A stretch of DNA of 64,000 nucleotides from Chaenocephalus aceratus (lineage: Eukaryota; Chordata; Actinopteri; Perciformes; Channichthyidae). Shown one piece after another: positions 45,771 through 58,735 of this stretch. The translations under genes were made by a program, and so were the position numbers. The notes beneath the pieces were generated by a model that was given only the letters and a program-made list of their open reading frames with translations, searched no databases and had not been told where the DNA came from. The DNA is taken from the NCBI GenBank assembly GCA_023974075.1, contig JAMFTG010000056.1, forward strand, positions 389,001-453,000, in the 5' to 3' direction. The stretch's first letter is position 1; every line of letters begins with the position of its first letter.

Positions 45771-46689
45771 CAGTGTGAATATGCTATGAAAATGTGTGTA
45801 TGAGTTTTTATATGATTATTTCTCCGCCTGTGCGTATACGAGAGTATGTGACTACCGCATTTACAATCCTGCGTGTTTTCTGTGTGATAAACATGTATGC
45901 AAGTACATATATGCAATATTTAGACACTCTGGTATACTTCCTGGATCTTATAGAAGATGTTAGAAAAGCGCAGACATGGCATTAAGGAAAACAAAGCGAG
46001 TATTTTCTTCTACATTCAGGAATCCAACATCTAATTTAGCAGAACCAGAGTCCCAGAGCTTCCCATCTGTTATCCCTCTCTTCTCTCAACAGAGATCTGC
46101 CATCTAATCTAGCATGACAAGTGAATTAATGTCTCCTCTGTCTCTCCGTTGCTATGTCTATCTTATTACAGTAGAAACACATCCTTCCCATAGAAAAGGC
46201 TCTCACGGCGTGATGCTAATTCTGTATATTATGATCCTACCAAGAGTCGTTTAGACAGCGTACGGTTCAGGAAGAGGATGTCTTGTGATTGACAGGTTGC
46301 TACCATGGTGGTCTTGTAATTTGTGAACTTTAAGGGACTGTTTTTCGTATAGCGCTGACATTTTTGACTTTTTTTTCTACGAGAACGTTATATTGACAAC
46401 GTTTCGATGGTGTAGTATGATAGACTAGCTTCGCCCCTTTGGATTTGACTGTCTGCTTGTGCTACTATGTGTTTGTCTGACAGCTTTAGAGCAAAGAGGA
46501 AGATCTGTGCACACAAAAAAAGTCACACACTCAACATCCACGGTGCACTTGGCCAACTTGCTCCAACAAATGAACTTTGTTTGGTAGTTTCTGTCTAACA
46601 AACACGGTCGAAAATGTCTTTACCAGTCAGTCAGTGCCTCTGCATCAGGAACAGCAAATGTGTTGTCTCTGTGTCCACTTAACATCAAT
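45771..46689. other. Non-coding stretch, no gene seen
   Basis: Unique-looking sequence before the LINE fragment; no supportable feature. Confidence 0.5.
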
Positions 46690-48265
46690 TCAGACATCAT
46701 GACACAATTCCATCAGATTAATGATTAAAAACCTAGAGGACATTATACAACTTCTGAAATCCTCCTCCTGCTGCCTTGATATTATTCCAACAGGATTTTT
46801 CAAGATGTTTTGCCTTGCATGGCCTCAGAAACTACTTCATATAGTAAACAAATCTCTTCACTCAGGTATTTTTCCACGGGCCCTGAAAACTGCAGTCATT
46901 AAACCGCTCTTAAAAAAGAATAATCTAGATGCTTCAGTAATGAACAATTACAGGCCCATATCAAACCTCTCATTTCTAGGTAAAATCATTGAAAAAGTTG
47001 TTTTTCAACAGTTGAGTAATTTCTTGCATTTAAATGACTGTTTTGATGTGTTCCAGTCAGGCTTTCGTCCAAACCACAGCACTGAGACTGCTCTTGTAAA
47101 GGTCTTTAATGACATCCACTTAAACACAGAACCGTGGCAGAACTTCAGTGTTAGTATTATTAGATCTCAGTGCTGCGTTTGACACTGTTGACCACAGCAT
47201 ATTACTAGACCGACTGGAAAACTGGGTGGGACTTTCGGAAACAGTTCTAAATTGGTTTGAATCCTACTTAAAGGACAGAAACATCTTTGTTTCTATAGGT
47301 AAATACACATCTGAGTTGACAAATATGACATGTGGGGTTCCTCAAGGCTCCATCTTGGGGCCTCTTCTCTTTAACGTCTACATGCTACCACTGGCTCAGA
47401 TAATGAAGAACAACAAAATAAGTTACCATAGCTATGCGGATGACACACAAATGTACGTAACAATTTCACCAGGAGACTATGCTCCAATTCAAACACTGAG
47501 TAAGTGCATTGAACAAATCAATGACTGGATGTGTCAGAACTTTCTCCAATTAAACAAAGATAAAACTGAGGTAATGATTTTGGAGCCAAGGCAGAACGTT
47601 TAAAAAGTTAGCGCTGAGCTTCAGTCTGCAATGTTCAAACCAACAGATAAAGCCAGAAATCTAGGTGTAGTCATGGACTCTGACTTGAGTTTCAACAGTC
47701 ACATTAAGTTAAAACAGTTACTAAATCAGCCTACTATCACCTAAAGAACATATCTAGGATTAAAAGACTAATGTCACAGCAGGATTTGGAAAAACTTGTC
47801 CATGCCTTTATCTTCAGTAGACTCGACTACTGCAATGGTGTCTTTGCAGGTCTCACTAAACACATCTATTAGGAAGCTGCAGCTGATTCAGAACGCCGCT
47901 GCTCAAGTCCTCACTAACACTAAGAAAGTGGATCACATCACTCCTGTTCTGAAGTCTTTACACTGGCTTCCTGTGTGTCAAAGAATAGATTTCAAAATAC
48001 TGCTGCTGGTTTATAAAGCACTGAATGGTTTAGGCCCAAAATACATCTCTGACCTCCTGCTAAATGATGAACCATCCAGATCTCTCAGGTCTTCAGGGAC
48101 TGGTCAGCTTTCTGTCCCCAGAGTCAGAACTAAACATGGTAAAGCAGCGTTCAGTTATTATGCTCCAAATATCTGGAACAAACTCCCAGAAACCTGCAGG
48201 TCCGCTGCACCTCTGACTACTTTTAAATCCAGGCTGAAGACTTTTCTTTTTGTCGCTGCTTTTAA
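46690..48265 (+). pseudogene. Broken L2/CR1-type LINE reverse transcriptase (ORF2 C-terminal part)
   Basis: The 5' end of the element, including the endonuclease, is missing. The reverse-transcriptase core is readable: AVIKPLLKKNN and NNYRPISNLSFLGKIIEK, then GFRPNHSTETAL, motif [14 protein letters not shown] (from 47157), motif [16 protein letters not shown], and the catalytic YADD at 47433-47444. The C-terminal part includes NLGVVMDSDLSFNSHI, FSRLDYCNGVFAGL, LHWLPVCQRIDFKILL and YAPNIWNKLPETCR. Frame changes lie near 47150, 47715 and 47862, and an in-frame TAA is at 47601-47603, so no working enzyme can be made. The catalytic aspartates are still encoded. Clade naming is by motif style only. 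Confidence 0.9.
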
Positions 48266-49454
48266 GGCGAGACACCCCAGGTGAATAGGGTACTTTTTTT
48301 AACTTAAAGGTATCAGCTAGACATTTCTCCAGTTAATTACTTACAATAGGGCAATTGTCTTTTGTATTACAAGTTTTCTGAAATAGCATGTTTAAATATC
48401 CAAATGATCCATTATCTCATTAAATATGCACATATTTTAACACATTTCAGGAATCAAAATCTGAACTTTGGATAAAGCCAGATTCAAAATTATTGTTTCA
48501 TTTTGTAGTCATATTAGTATCTAAGGCTTTTACAGAAGGGATATTGGATATCTCTTTGTATCACTCCATAAATCAGAAAATACTGTCAACAGCCATAAAA
48601 TATCCATTTTCGCCATGTTTTAGGTATACAATGTGGTATAATTCAGGCTATGAATTATATATGAACAAACCCTTCTGTAAAAGCCTTCATAATATTGATA
48701 GGAATATAACTGGAAGGTTTGGTGTCTCTAAGTGCTACTGAAGTTGAAATGTCGAACTCAGAGTAGGAGAAAAAAGTCATTTTGAGAAAACGACCTTTAA
48801 AGATTGCAGTGAGGCGCTAGCTAAACCCTCCTGGTCTTTGGATGACAGCTTGCGCATCGACGCAGTTCGTGAAGGTATTTCATGTTCGGGGTCATTTGTT
48901 TTTTGTATAACCTTGCTTCGTGCAAGTGACAATTGTTGTCGTCTTCTCTGTGAACGTTTTTTCCGCCGTTCTTTTGCCATTTTGAGATTTCAATTTCTAG
49001 CGGAAAGCTAACCAGGAAGTGTTTTAGCACACCACGTGACGCTTCTGAACGAATCACGTTGTCAGAAATTGACACCAGCCAATGAGATTTCGTTTCTTGG
49101 TTTAAGACCCCTTTGTGCTTTCACGATTGGTTGCTGATACAAAGGAAATGACCATATTTGGATCCGATGAGATTGTGCAGGAGAGACGCAGCTTTCCAGC
49201 GATACCTCTGTTGACATGGTGCACACAGCGGTCGCGGTACTTTATGTTACGTTAGAATGCTAACTTTTGGTGAATTTAGGAGAAATCTACAGACGCAAAT
49301 AGACAAACTATAGTAAAATAAACACTTAAATGTGTATTTTGTACGTTTTCCTTCCAAAATCCTGAAAGAAAACATGTAATGGAATCAAAATAGCACAAAA
49401 TCTCAAAATTGACCAGTACTTGAAAAACGATGTTTTTGCCTGCCGTGTCTCGCC
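48266..49454. mobile_element. TTAA-flanked element inserted in the LINE, 1189 bp
   Basis: GGCGAGACAC and its exact inverse GTGTCTCGCC end the element, flanked by TTAA at 48262-48265 and 49455-49458. Removing it and one TTAA restores the LINE's C-terminus (Ala-Ala-Phe-Asn-stop, TGA at 49460-49462) and its 3' tail, proving an insertion. TTAA target and size fit a non-autonomous Kolobok- or piggyBac-type element. Short frames at 48493-48741 (forward) and 48777-49075 (reverse) show no domain. Confidence 0.85.
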
Positions 49455-49458
49455 TTAA

Positions 49459-49635
49459 TTGAACTGTTCATATCTTAAACTGCACTGTAACTTTTATCCA
49501 TGTATTTTTCTTTTAATGTTTATTTTATTAGATTTTCTTTTTTAATGCTTATTTCTTTCATTTTTTGTAAAGCACTTTGAATTGCCTTGTGTTGAAAAGT
49601 GCTATATAAATAAACTTGCCTTGCCTTGCCTTACC
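49459..49635 (+). mobile_element. 3' tail of the interrupted LINE
   Basis: Continues the LINE after the TTAA element: stop codon TGA 49460-49462, an AT-rich untranslated region, AAAGCACTTTGAATTGCC, AGTGCTATATAAATAAAC and a terminal TTGCC repeat (about 49616-49632). The microsatellite-like 3' end without a long poly-A is typical of L2/CR1-type LINEs. Confidence 0.85.
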
Positions 49636-50962
49636 AATTTACGTCAGCAGCACTTTTACGAAAAGGTATGACAGTATGCAAGATTTGCTCTTGTGTTACT
49701 TTTTAATGAAATTTGAGGAGACCTATATTACACATCACTGCTGCTGTCCACATGGTCCTTTTAATCAGCTTCATTCTGCTTGTTTTTATAGTAACATAAA
49801 ATGGCATGGCTTACAACGTGTTTTCTAAATCCACTCAACATCTCCATTTCTTTCTTTAAACATCATCATCATCATCAGTAAAAGCTCTCATTCTGTTTTC
49901 ATGCTGTTATTTCCCACTGATTTCTTCAACCATTTTTTACTTTTTTTTATTTGTGAGTCTCTCTTCGCCCGCCTCTGATCAGTCCCTATGCGTCCGCCTC
50001 AATCTCTACCGGTCATTCTGTTGCACTTAGAGTCAGTCGGACAGCCAGTCAGTCACCTTGCCATCTGGCTGCTAACAGGCGGAAAGGTCAGGGCAAATTG
50101 AGCAGAATCTGGCCCTTCAGGGATGGAGAGACGGAGGGAGAGGCTGGTAAAAGTGAATAAGGGAGAGGACAGACAAAGCCTCTGTCTGGGAGAAAAAACG
50201 AAAAAAAAAACTCTTCAATCTCCAATATGTCACCTTTTGAGCTATCGACCGAGAGCTCAGACTGTTTACACTTTGGAACTTGGTTACTTACCCTATGGAT
50301 TTTTACACTTTTTTCTAGTTGGCTTCTACATGACAAGAATACGTATCATTGTAATGAGCCTGGAGATAAGATGTTTTTCATTTCAAACCTTTATTTACCC
50401 AGGTGTATCCCATTGAGATCATCAAGATGATGCTTAAATCATTCGTTCAAAGCTGCTACGTGGAGCTTTGTGTGGTTAACTTTGGTATGTCTTGGACAAG
50501 TCGATACACAATGCTGTGTGTAATGTGAACAAATGAGATCAGGTGAATTAAAAAGGGTTGGGAATGTCTTTCGGCTATAATAGTCTCCGATACATTGCCA
50601 GAACTATCTAGAATAAGGGGAGGTTTCACATATTATCAATCTGGTCTACAAAAAACACTTGATTGTATTTCTTAAAACCTGTCCAATTGGAGAGTTCAAG
50701 AGATGTGCAACTTCTGTCATTAAGAAGCAACGTCAATGTCAGTGGACCAAATGTAGGTAACACCAAGATATTCGGTTGTGTTTTTTCACCCAAAAGTAAA
50801 CGTGGAGTAATCAAGGTCTCGCCTCCTGCACAATATTGCTCGAATTCATATGATATAATGACTTATGAGTAACTGCAGTATTTCTGCAAATTGTTAGCTT
50901 TCTTTAACTTCAACTTACTCAAAGTTTCACAGTTAACAAGATTATTTCAAAAAGGACAGACA
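49636..50962. other. Non-coding stretch, no gene seen
   Basis: Unique-looking sequence with an ATC patch near 49861-49877. Frames on both strands near 50088-50430 overlap each other and lack domains. Confidence 0.5.
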
Positions 50963-51137
<175 letters not shown>

Positions 51138-51263
51138 ACCAAGCAGAGAAAGGTACAATAAATGTTATTTTCAATCAGTCCACCTCAGCAGGCAGCAAGC
51201 TGCAGTCAAACATGCACGAGGAGACCCCTGATGCGTTAAAGGACATTTTCCTTGTGTATTTGT

Positions 51264-51302
<39 letters not shown>
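51264..51302 (+). repeat. (TG)n microsatellite
   Basis: Short pure TG tract about 130 bp downstream of the long one. Confidence 0.95.
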
Positions 51303-51305
<3 letters not shown>

Positions 51306-51785
51306 ATGCAAATGTGTGTGTGTGAAATAGAACCAGCGGGCAGGTGTCTTGCAGAGTGTACCAGTCATGAGGAGGGGGAAAGATGAAGTACTGCAGCAAA
51401 GCAATCTAGTACCTGTGTGCACATGCAGCTTGTGTTTCATTGGAAAGTCAATTCACCAGCAGATTGTGTGATAAAGGGACAAACCAAAACGCTCTTCTGT
51501 GAGAAATAAATAAAGCCTGTCAGCAAATACAACTCATACAGCAAAGCTTCCTATAAGGTTCATCTTTGTCTTTCCATTTATTTTGCCATGCTGGTGTGGA
51601 AATGCTACAGGCTAGGTATTAGATATTGTTCATGATAAACCTCTTCAAGCCTCCGGACCAAAAAAAACAACCTATATCGTCCGTATTTTCAAAAGGAATT
51701 GATTGTATATTGCTGCAAAATACAGACCAAACAAGACAGTCTATAGCAACAATAACTTTTAGTATGGAGGTTACGGTAGTTAGCA
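51303..51785. other. Non-coding stretch, no gene seen
   Basis: Unique-looking sequence between the microsatellites and the hAT-like element. Confidence 0.5.
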
Positions 51786-51793
51786 TGCTAGCT

Positions 51794-52726
51794 TAAGGTG
51801 ACCAGATTTTCTAAATTAAAACCGGGGCCATTTTGAGTTTGGCGGTCAACATCTCATTAACGTATCCAATTTTCTTCACTGTTAAAGAAAAAAGGGGGAC
51901 AATTCTGGTTCAATGTAATTCGTACATTTTAACTGTTGGATACAAACAGAAGGACGATAGCTCAAAGGTCTTTTATTTTGAAACTCTACATCAGATTGTC
52001 CTGATTTTCTCTGATCGACTAGATGGGGTGTCCTGCTATCACCCTGAAGTGAAATAAGTATTTCATTGACTTCGAATGACTCTTTGATTATGGACAGTTT
52101 CCATTAAATAATAATCAAAATATAGATGGACAATAGATCTAATTTGACATTTTAAACAGCATAGCCTACATTTTAAATTCTGCTTGAGAAAGTAATGTTA
52201 TTTTAGGAGTGTTGTGAGATGGTGTCAACATCAATTGAAATTAGTCACCCAGTGGAAATGTCAGATACGTCTTCATAACTGTATACTTACATTTTACATT
52301 CACTCAGTTATAATGTGGTAGTTATACGTAGTTTGTTTGACATTATAATGATCACATATAGTAGTATATATGTCTTAATTTAAGCTCCAGTATATATGAA
52401 TATGTTTGGTGTGTTTTTTAGGTATATGTGTTATTGACCGAGTAAACGCTTTTATTTTGAAGGCAGTTTTTACAGGCCTCTACCGTAATGCATAGGATAT
52501 TCGCTCACCGCAATACAACGTGCGGGCTGGCTTGACTGTGTTTTCCGAAGTGGGGGCTGGCTTGACCGCAGTCTGTTTACCCTGACATGAAACGTTTTAT
52601 TTCACCTTCCTATGTGTTTTTAACGTATATTAAAAAACGGGGACATTTCCGGGGACAGTTTCAACCGGGAACAGGCCAATACAAACGGGGACTGTCCCCG
52701 GAAAATGGGGACGTCAGGTCACCCTA
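51794..52726. mobile_element. hAT-like non-autonomous element, 933 bp, perfect 8-bp duplication
   Basis: The termini are TAAGGTGACC and the inverse of TAGGGTGACC. TGCTAGCT flanks both sides exactly (51786-51793 and 52727-52734), the 8-bp target duplication of hAT elements. Subterminal GGGGACTGTCCCCG-type palindromes sit near the right end. A 74-codon frame at 51833-52057 has no domain I recognise. The intact duplication suggests a comparatively recent insertion. Confidence 0.85.
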
Positions 52727-52734
52727 TGCTAGCT

Positions 52735-53866
52735 ACACGTAATAGCATGTCCCTGTCTAAAGCCAAATAAACAATGCACAGTTTTGGGTTAAAGCCTGTT
52801 TCTTGATGGAAAAAACAAACTAGAGGTATCGCTTAAGGGTAGCCATATCCGAATGGGAGCAAGACTGAAGCATCAGCTAATTTCACATATAGCTATAGGC
52901 TATGTAGCTACCCTACAATAGTTAGTAGCATATTAAACCGTTGTTTTAATGCTAGCAAGGTGAGGCTGACTGAGCCACAGCCTCTTTTATTCGTCCACTG
53001 TCAAATGGTGTAAGCTTATTGCACGGTATAGTTAGTGTTGAATATAGTGTATAGTCAGAATGAGTCAGGAGCATGGGAAAAACATTTTAAGTATTTGTTT
53101 GGTATCTCCGGACATATCATCAAACACCTCGTGAATATGTGTGGCGTTTATTTTTGAGGAAGTGTGTTTTCGTTTCATTATAGTGTCACAATGTTGTTTT
53201 CTTCCACATTTTATTTCCACTTTTTATCACCACTTACTTCCTTTGGTGGAGGATGTAAAGTAAATACATAGAAAAGCTATCAATGTGTCATCTTTTAACT
53301 TAAGATGAGAGGAAATTGCCAGGAAAAACAATTTGTCGGAGAAAACAGATCTGTCCTTAGATTCCAATAAGAGCTGCATATTTTTAGATTGGGACATGAA
53401 GGGAATATAAGCATCAAATTAGCATTTTGATCAGATATCTATAAATGTTAAATATTCACAGTTGAGAAATACTTTGCCCTTTCGTTCTAGAAATAGCTTT
53501 TCCGAAGAGTGAAAGCAAATAATATCGGTACCTTTGGGGAAACCTTCATCAACATACGGAAGACAGAACATCATGTGAAAACACTTGGTCCATTTAAAGG
53601 ACTTCAGGTAACACTATCCTGTCTTGAAGTGTCAACAACACTTTAACCTAAGTTACCCTCGTCATCTTGTAAACAAGAAATGCATGAATGAAGCCACTGT
53701 GAAATACTTGGGAGATTAAATAAGTTTGAATGGCATCTGTAATCATTATTTAATACACTGCCATCAAGGGGACATATAACCAAACCCTTACAGTACATAC
53801 TAAATCATGATACATACAATAGAGTGGTTCAGGAATGAGTCCTAAAACCCAAAATTACTCAGCATG
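52735..53866. other. Non-coding stretch, no gene seen
   Basis: AT-rich unique-looking sequence; no supportable feature. Confidence 0.5.
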
Positions 53867-53870
53867 TTAA

Positions 53871-54482
53871 AGGTCCGATGTCATGCTTTTCCGGTTATCA
53901 CCCGTCCCCTTGTTGTTATGAAGGTGTTTCTGCATGTAAACGGTCTGCAGTCACAAACCCTCAAAGTACACATAAATGGACCAATCCTTGGAGCCCCTCA
54001 CTCACCAGGATCCCTTGGCTAACTAACAGGGAGTCCCATTGACTTGCATAGAGCTCCCTGGTTGGTAACAGACGAGTTGGGATGGCGTAGAAATGCTCTC
54101 CGCAGACCCATTGACTCACAGCGTTATAAACCTTTTTCTTTCTCCATATCAAGCCACACTTATTGTTTTTACTTCGGCTGTGAGTGTGTGTGTGCTCAGG
54201 ATGAGTTTCGCGCTGTCTCGCTGTATCGCCGACCCGGAAACCTGTCCGCTCCTCGCAGCACCGAGCCTCGCAACGTCCCGACCAATCAGAGCACAGTGGG
54301 CTCACAGGGAGGGGGGGGGGGGCAGGAGCTCCAACAAGCCGTTTAGGACAGAGAGTGCATACACAGACTATACAGAGATGCTGTTTGAGAAACCAATGTG
54401 AAAAATTGCACAATTTAAATATATTCTAGTCGACCTCAGCAATGGAATTATGATCAGTAGAAATGGCCATGACACGGGACCT
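53871..54482 (-). mobile_element. TTAA-flanked MITE, 612 bp
   Basis: TTAA at 53867-53870 and 54483-54486. The left end is AGGTCCGATGTCATGC and the right end is the inverse of AGGTCCCGTGTCATGG. It is the inverted relative of the element at 8760-9689: it shares ACCCGTCCCCTTGT, CATGTAAACGGTCTGCAG..CACAAACCCTCAAAGTACAC, AACAAGCCGTTTAGGACAG and TTTGAGAAACCAATGTGA. It lacks the 22-bp array of that copy. A G12 run lies near 54310. No coding sequence. Confidence 0.85.
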
Positions 54483-54486
54483 TTAA

Positions 54487-55460
54487 GTGGATTTACTGCA
54501 CCGCTCTATTTGTTGTCTTGTAAGCAGGTATGGGAAAAGGCAAACCACCAATGTAGATGTTGGAGTTGTAGGCGGTAGGCTTCATTACACAATATTAAAT
54601 TAATACTAAGAGACATTTCTTATTTTGTACAGAAAACATTACAAACAAAGAACAGTTGTACTTCCTGTAAACTATTGGACACCACAGACATACTGTATCA
54701 ACACACCAGTGGCTTCTTTTAGCCACAATCAACTCTTCGTGGCTTTACACTAAATGGTTGTTCATCCAGAGATCAGATAATACTCTGATATCTGTGTATC
54801 TTTTCCTATTTTTATAAATCAACTAAGTACAGATATACATTTGGCACACTGAGGTGGTATTGCCATCTGGATGAGGCTTTTTTTTTATGTTTTATGTTGC
54901 AGCCTTTAAATTAGCTTTTATCTCACACATACTGAAGTTAGTGCAAATTATATAACCCCCAATAACTCTGTTTTTCCTCAGAGGAAAATATCTATATTGT
55001 AGAACAAACAGTTCAAAGAGACTTATTGATAAACTAAGATGTGAGACATGCATTTTATTATTTCAGTACTTTGAAAGCCTATTCCTTTACTGTAAATTGA
55101 ATATCCTAGATTACCGTCAGGGGGCCGCATGAAGTGAGCTGAATACTTGATCCTATTATTTTCTCAAGTTCTTAAGTTTATTATCTGTCTGTGCTTAGCT
55201 GGCTAAGTTGTCTGTTGTATATTTTAGCATAGCACAAAACACAAGAAGAAGCTTTTCCACATCTGTGCCAAGCCAGGCTTACCAGGGCCAGATCACCATA
55301 CACACCTTAATATGAACAAGATTAACCAAATCTCATTTTCTGAGCAAAATCCTTCAGAAAGAATATAAGCTGCGTTAAACCGGATCTTAGTGACACATAC
55401 ATTGTATAATACATGTTTCTGTCTTGTTTTTATATATACATATGTCTATTTTAGCATTAT
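54487..55460. other. Non-coding stretch, no gene seen
   Basis: AT-rich unique-looking sequence; no supportable feature. Confidence 0.5.
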
Positions 55461-57622
55461 AGAGGCCTTATTTAGCTTTTAGAGGGGTTTCCCTCTCTTG
55501 TATTGTGTTTATTAGGTTTTAGTGCATGTAAATGGTCTGCAAAGGAGAAAGTTCCCTCCAGAGGAAGTTCTCTCTACATACTGATATACACCTGAACATC
55601 AGCAGGAGAGGACTCTTTAAAGTAGAGACACTACATACTGATATACACCTGAACATCAGCAGGAGAGGACTCTTTAAAGTAGAGACACTACATACTGATA
55701 TACACCTGAACATCAGCAGGAGAGGACTCTTTAAAAGTAGAGATACTACATACTGATATACACCTGAACATCAGCAGGAGAGGACTCTTTACAGTAGAGA
55801 CACTACATACTGATATACACCTGAACATCAGCAGGAGAGGACTCTTTAAAGTAGAGATACTACATACTGATATACACCTGAACATCAAGCAGGAGAGGAC
55901 TCTTTACAGTAGAGACACTACATACTGATATACACCTGAACATCAGCAGGAGAGGACTCTTTAAAGTAGAGACACCACATACTGATATACACCTGAACAT
56001 CAGCAGGAGAGGACTCTTTAAAGTAGAGACACTACATACTGATATACACCTGAACATCAGCAGGAGAGGACTCTTTAAAGTAGAGACACTACATACTGAT
56101 ATACACCTGAACATCAGCAGGAGAGGACTCTTTAAAGTAGAGACACTACATACTGATATACACCTGAACATCAGCAGGAGAGCACTCTTTAAAGTAGAGA
56201 CACTACATACTGATATACACCTGAACATCAGCAGGAGAGGACTCTTTAAAGTAGAGACACTACACACTGATATACACCTGAACATCAGAGGAGAGGACTC
56301 TTTAAAGTAGAGACACTACATACTGATATACACCTGAACATCAGCAGGAGAGGACTCTTTAAAGTAGAGACACTACACACTGATATACACTGAACATCAG
56401 CGGGAGAGGACTCTTTAAAGTAGAGACACTACATACTGATATACACCTGCACATCAGCGGGAGAGGACTCTTTAAAGTAGAGACAATACATACTGATATA
56501 CACCTGAACATCAGCAGGAGAGGACTCTTTAAAGTAGAGACACTACATACTGATATACACCTGAACATCAGCAGGAGAGGACTCTTTAAAGTAGAGACAC
56601 TACACACTGATATACACCTGAACATCAGAGGAGAGGACTCTTTAAAGTAGAGACACTACATACTGATATACACCTGAACATCAGCAGGAGAGGACTCTTT
56701 AAAGTAGAGACACTACACACTGATATACACCTGAACATCAGAGGAGAGGACTCTTTAAAGTAGAGACACTACATACTGATATACACCTGAACATCAGCAG
56801 GAGAGGACTCTTTAAAGTAGAGACACGACATACTGATATACACCTTAACATCAGCAGGAGAGGACTCTTTAAAGTAGAGACACTACACACTGATATACAC
56901 CTGCACATCAGCAGGAGAGGACTCTTTAAAGTAGAGACACTACATACTGATATACACCTGAACATCAGCAGGAGAGGACTCTTTAAAGTAGAGACACTAC
57001 ATACTGATATACACCTGAACATCAGCAGGAGAGGACTCTTTAAAGTAGAGACACCACATACTGATATGAACCTGAACATCAGCAGGAGAGGACTCTTTAA
57101 AGTAGAGACTCTACATACTGATATACACCTGAACATCAGCAGGAGAGGACTCTTTAAAGTAGAGACACTACATACTGATATACACCTGAACATCAGCAGG
57201 AGAGGACTCTTTAAAGTAGAGACACTACATACTGATATACACCTGAACATCAGCAGGAGAGGACTCTTTAAAGTAGAGACACTACATACTGATATACACC
57301 TGAACATCAGCAGGAGAGGACTCTTTAAAGTAGAGATACTACATACTGATATACACCTGAACATCAGCAGGAGAGGACTCTTTACAGTAGAGACACTACA
57401 TACTGATATACACCTGAACATCAGCAGGAGAGGACTCTTTAAAGTAGAGACACTACATACTGATATACACCTGAACATCAGCAGGAGAGGACTCTTTAAA
57501 GTAGAGACACTACATACTGATATACACCTGAACATCAGCAGGAGAGCACTCTTTAAAGTAGAGACACTACATACTGATATACACCTGAACATCAGCAGGA
57601 GAGGACTCTTTAAAGTAGAGAC
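55461..57622 (+). mobile_element. 57-mer TTAA element, copy 4, short head and no right end
   Basis: After TTAT (mutated TTAA, 55457-55460) the head starts AGAGGCCTTATTTAGC and keeps GGTTTTAGTGCATGTAAATG, but is only about 110 bp long. The CCAAT-motif and CTGCAGCACAGG blocks are missing, and the head joins directly to the array at about 55573. The array ends at 57622 in AT-rich DNA, without the GGCCCCTTTAA terminus seen in the other copies, so the right end is truncated. Confidence 0.8.
55573..57622 (+). repeat. 57-bp minisatellite, array 4, about 36 units
   Basis: Same unit as array 1. It carries more single-base indels: an extra A at about 55734 (TTTAAAAGTAG), an extra A at about 55889 (CATCAAGCAGG), and a one-base deletion giving CATCAGAGGAG at 56285, 56625 and 56738. 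The deleted unit is always preceded by a CACACTGATA variant. The first two are 340 bp apart, six units minus two deletions, marking a six-unit higher-order duplication. Confidence 0.95.
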
Positions 57623-58305
57623 AGTATTTTATATATTTATACTCTTATATGTCTCTTTAATTTTTTCAGCATTAAAAATGTCCCTATTAATTTATGTAAA
57701 CATGTCGCATTACAGGTTACTTATACATTACCATATTTCCCTCACTGTCGGTCACCATGCTGAGTCTTTGAAAATAAATAAGAGAGATATATGACAGTGA
57801 TTTCCACAGCAAGCCGACAGGAATGCCACAACTAAAGCAGCAGGGCATGAAATTACCTACTTTATCATATCCCGGTGGATAATTGTTTTTGTTATGGCTC
57901 TCTCTCCGTTGGCAGAGAGGTCACAGCGTTGGTGTAGCAGCAGCTGCAGCTTTCCTTTTCTTTATTATTTTTAGCTCGGTGTCGCCTTTCTGGCACGATA
58001 TCTCAATCTGGGGGACTTAGCACTGCTTAGGGTTTTTTTTTTTGTGTTAGGCAGTGTGTGTCACAGTGATATGTGTGAGCGGCTGTGGATTCATGTGCAG
58101 TGCGTTGGAGTGTGTCGTACACATATGGCCATCAGTTATTTTTTATTTAAACAGCACCAGAGGTAGCGACACCTGCGCTGGCCGGAAGCCTGGAGACAAA
58201 TAATAATTTGTACTGCATTCCCACTGCAGCATTTAGGCCAGATGTGGCCCAATTATCACAGGACAGGAGTCAGGCTCTTTAGATCTGTCCACCTGTAGCT
58301 CTTTC
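57623..58305. other. Non-coding stretch, no gene seen
   Basis: Unique-looking sequence with no coding frame I can support. Confidence 0.45.
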
Positions 58306-58309
58306 TTAA

Positions 58310-58735
58310 AGGTCCCCTATTATGCAAAATCCTCTTCTTCATGTCTCTTCTACATCAACATGTGTCCCCTCTGTGGAAAGAGACTCTGAAAGTTTCAGGA
58401 AGAAAGATTCCCTCTCTTTTTGTCCTGATCCATTTCTATAAAAACCTGTGTGAAAATGAGCTGATCAGATTTTGGCCACTTTATGATGTCATAATGATTT
58501 TTTGGCTTGTGTAACCATTAGCCAATCACCAACCAAGGTAACCAAGGGGCTCTTGTGTCCTTTTTAACCAAATCTCTCTCAGAGGGGCGTGGGGAGTGGC
58601 TCCTTTTTTTCATCTAAAGTAACAGACAGAGAATCAGCACTTTGGAAACAGGGCTGAAACAGAGGGGCAAACAAACAAACAATTCTGATTTGTGAAAGTT
58701 AAGTCTCAACATGATAGTTATACAACACGTTTTCT
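58310..58735 (+). mobile_element. Truncated TTAA MITE, left end only
   Basis: After TTAA (58306-58309) the sequence AGGTCCCCTATTATGCAAAA begins a TTAA-type MITE like the others here. The downstream text (CTCTTCTACATCAACATGTG, GTTTCAGGAAGAAAGATTCC) gives way to unrelated AT-rich DNA by about 58735, without an inverse terminus. The right boundary is approximate. Confidence 0.6.
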
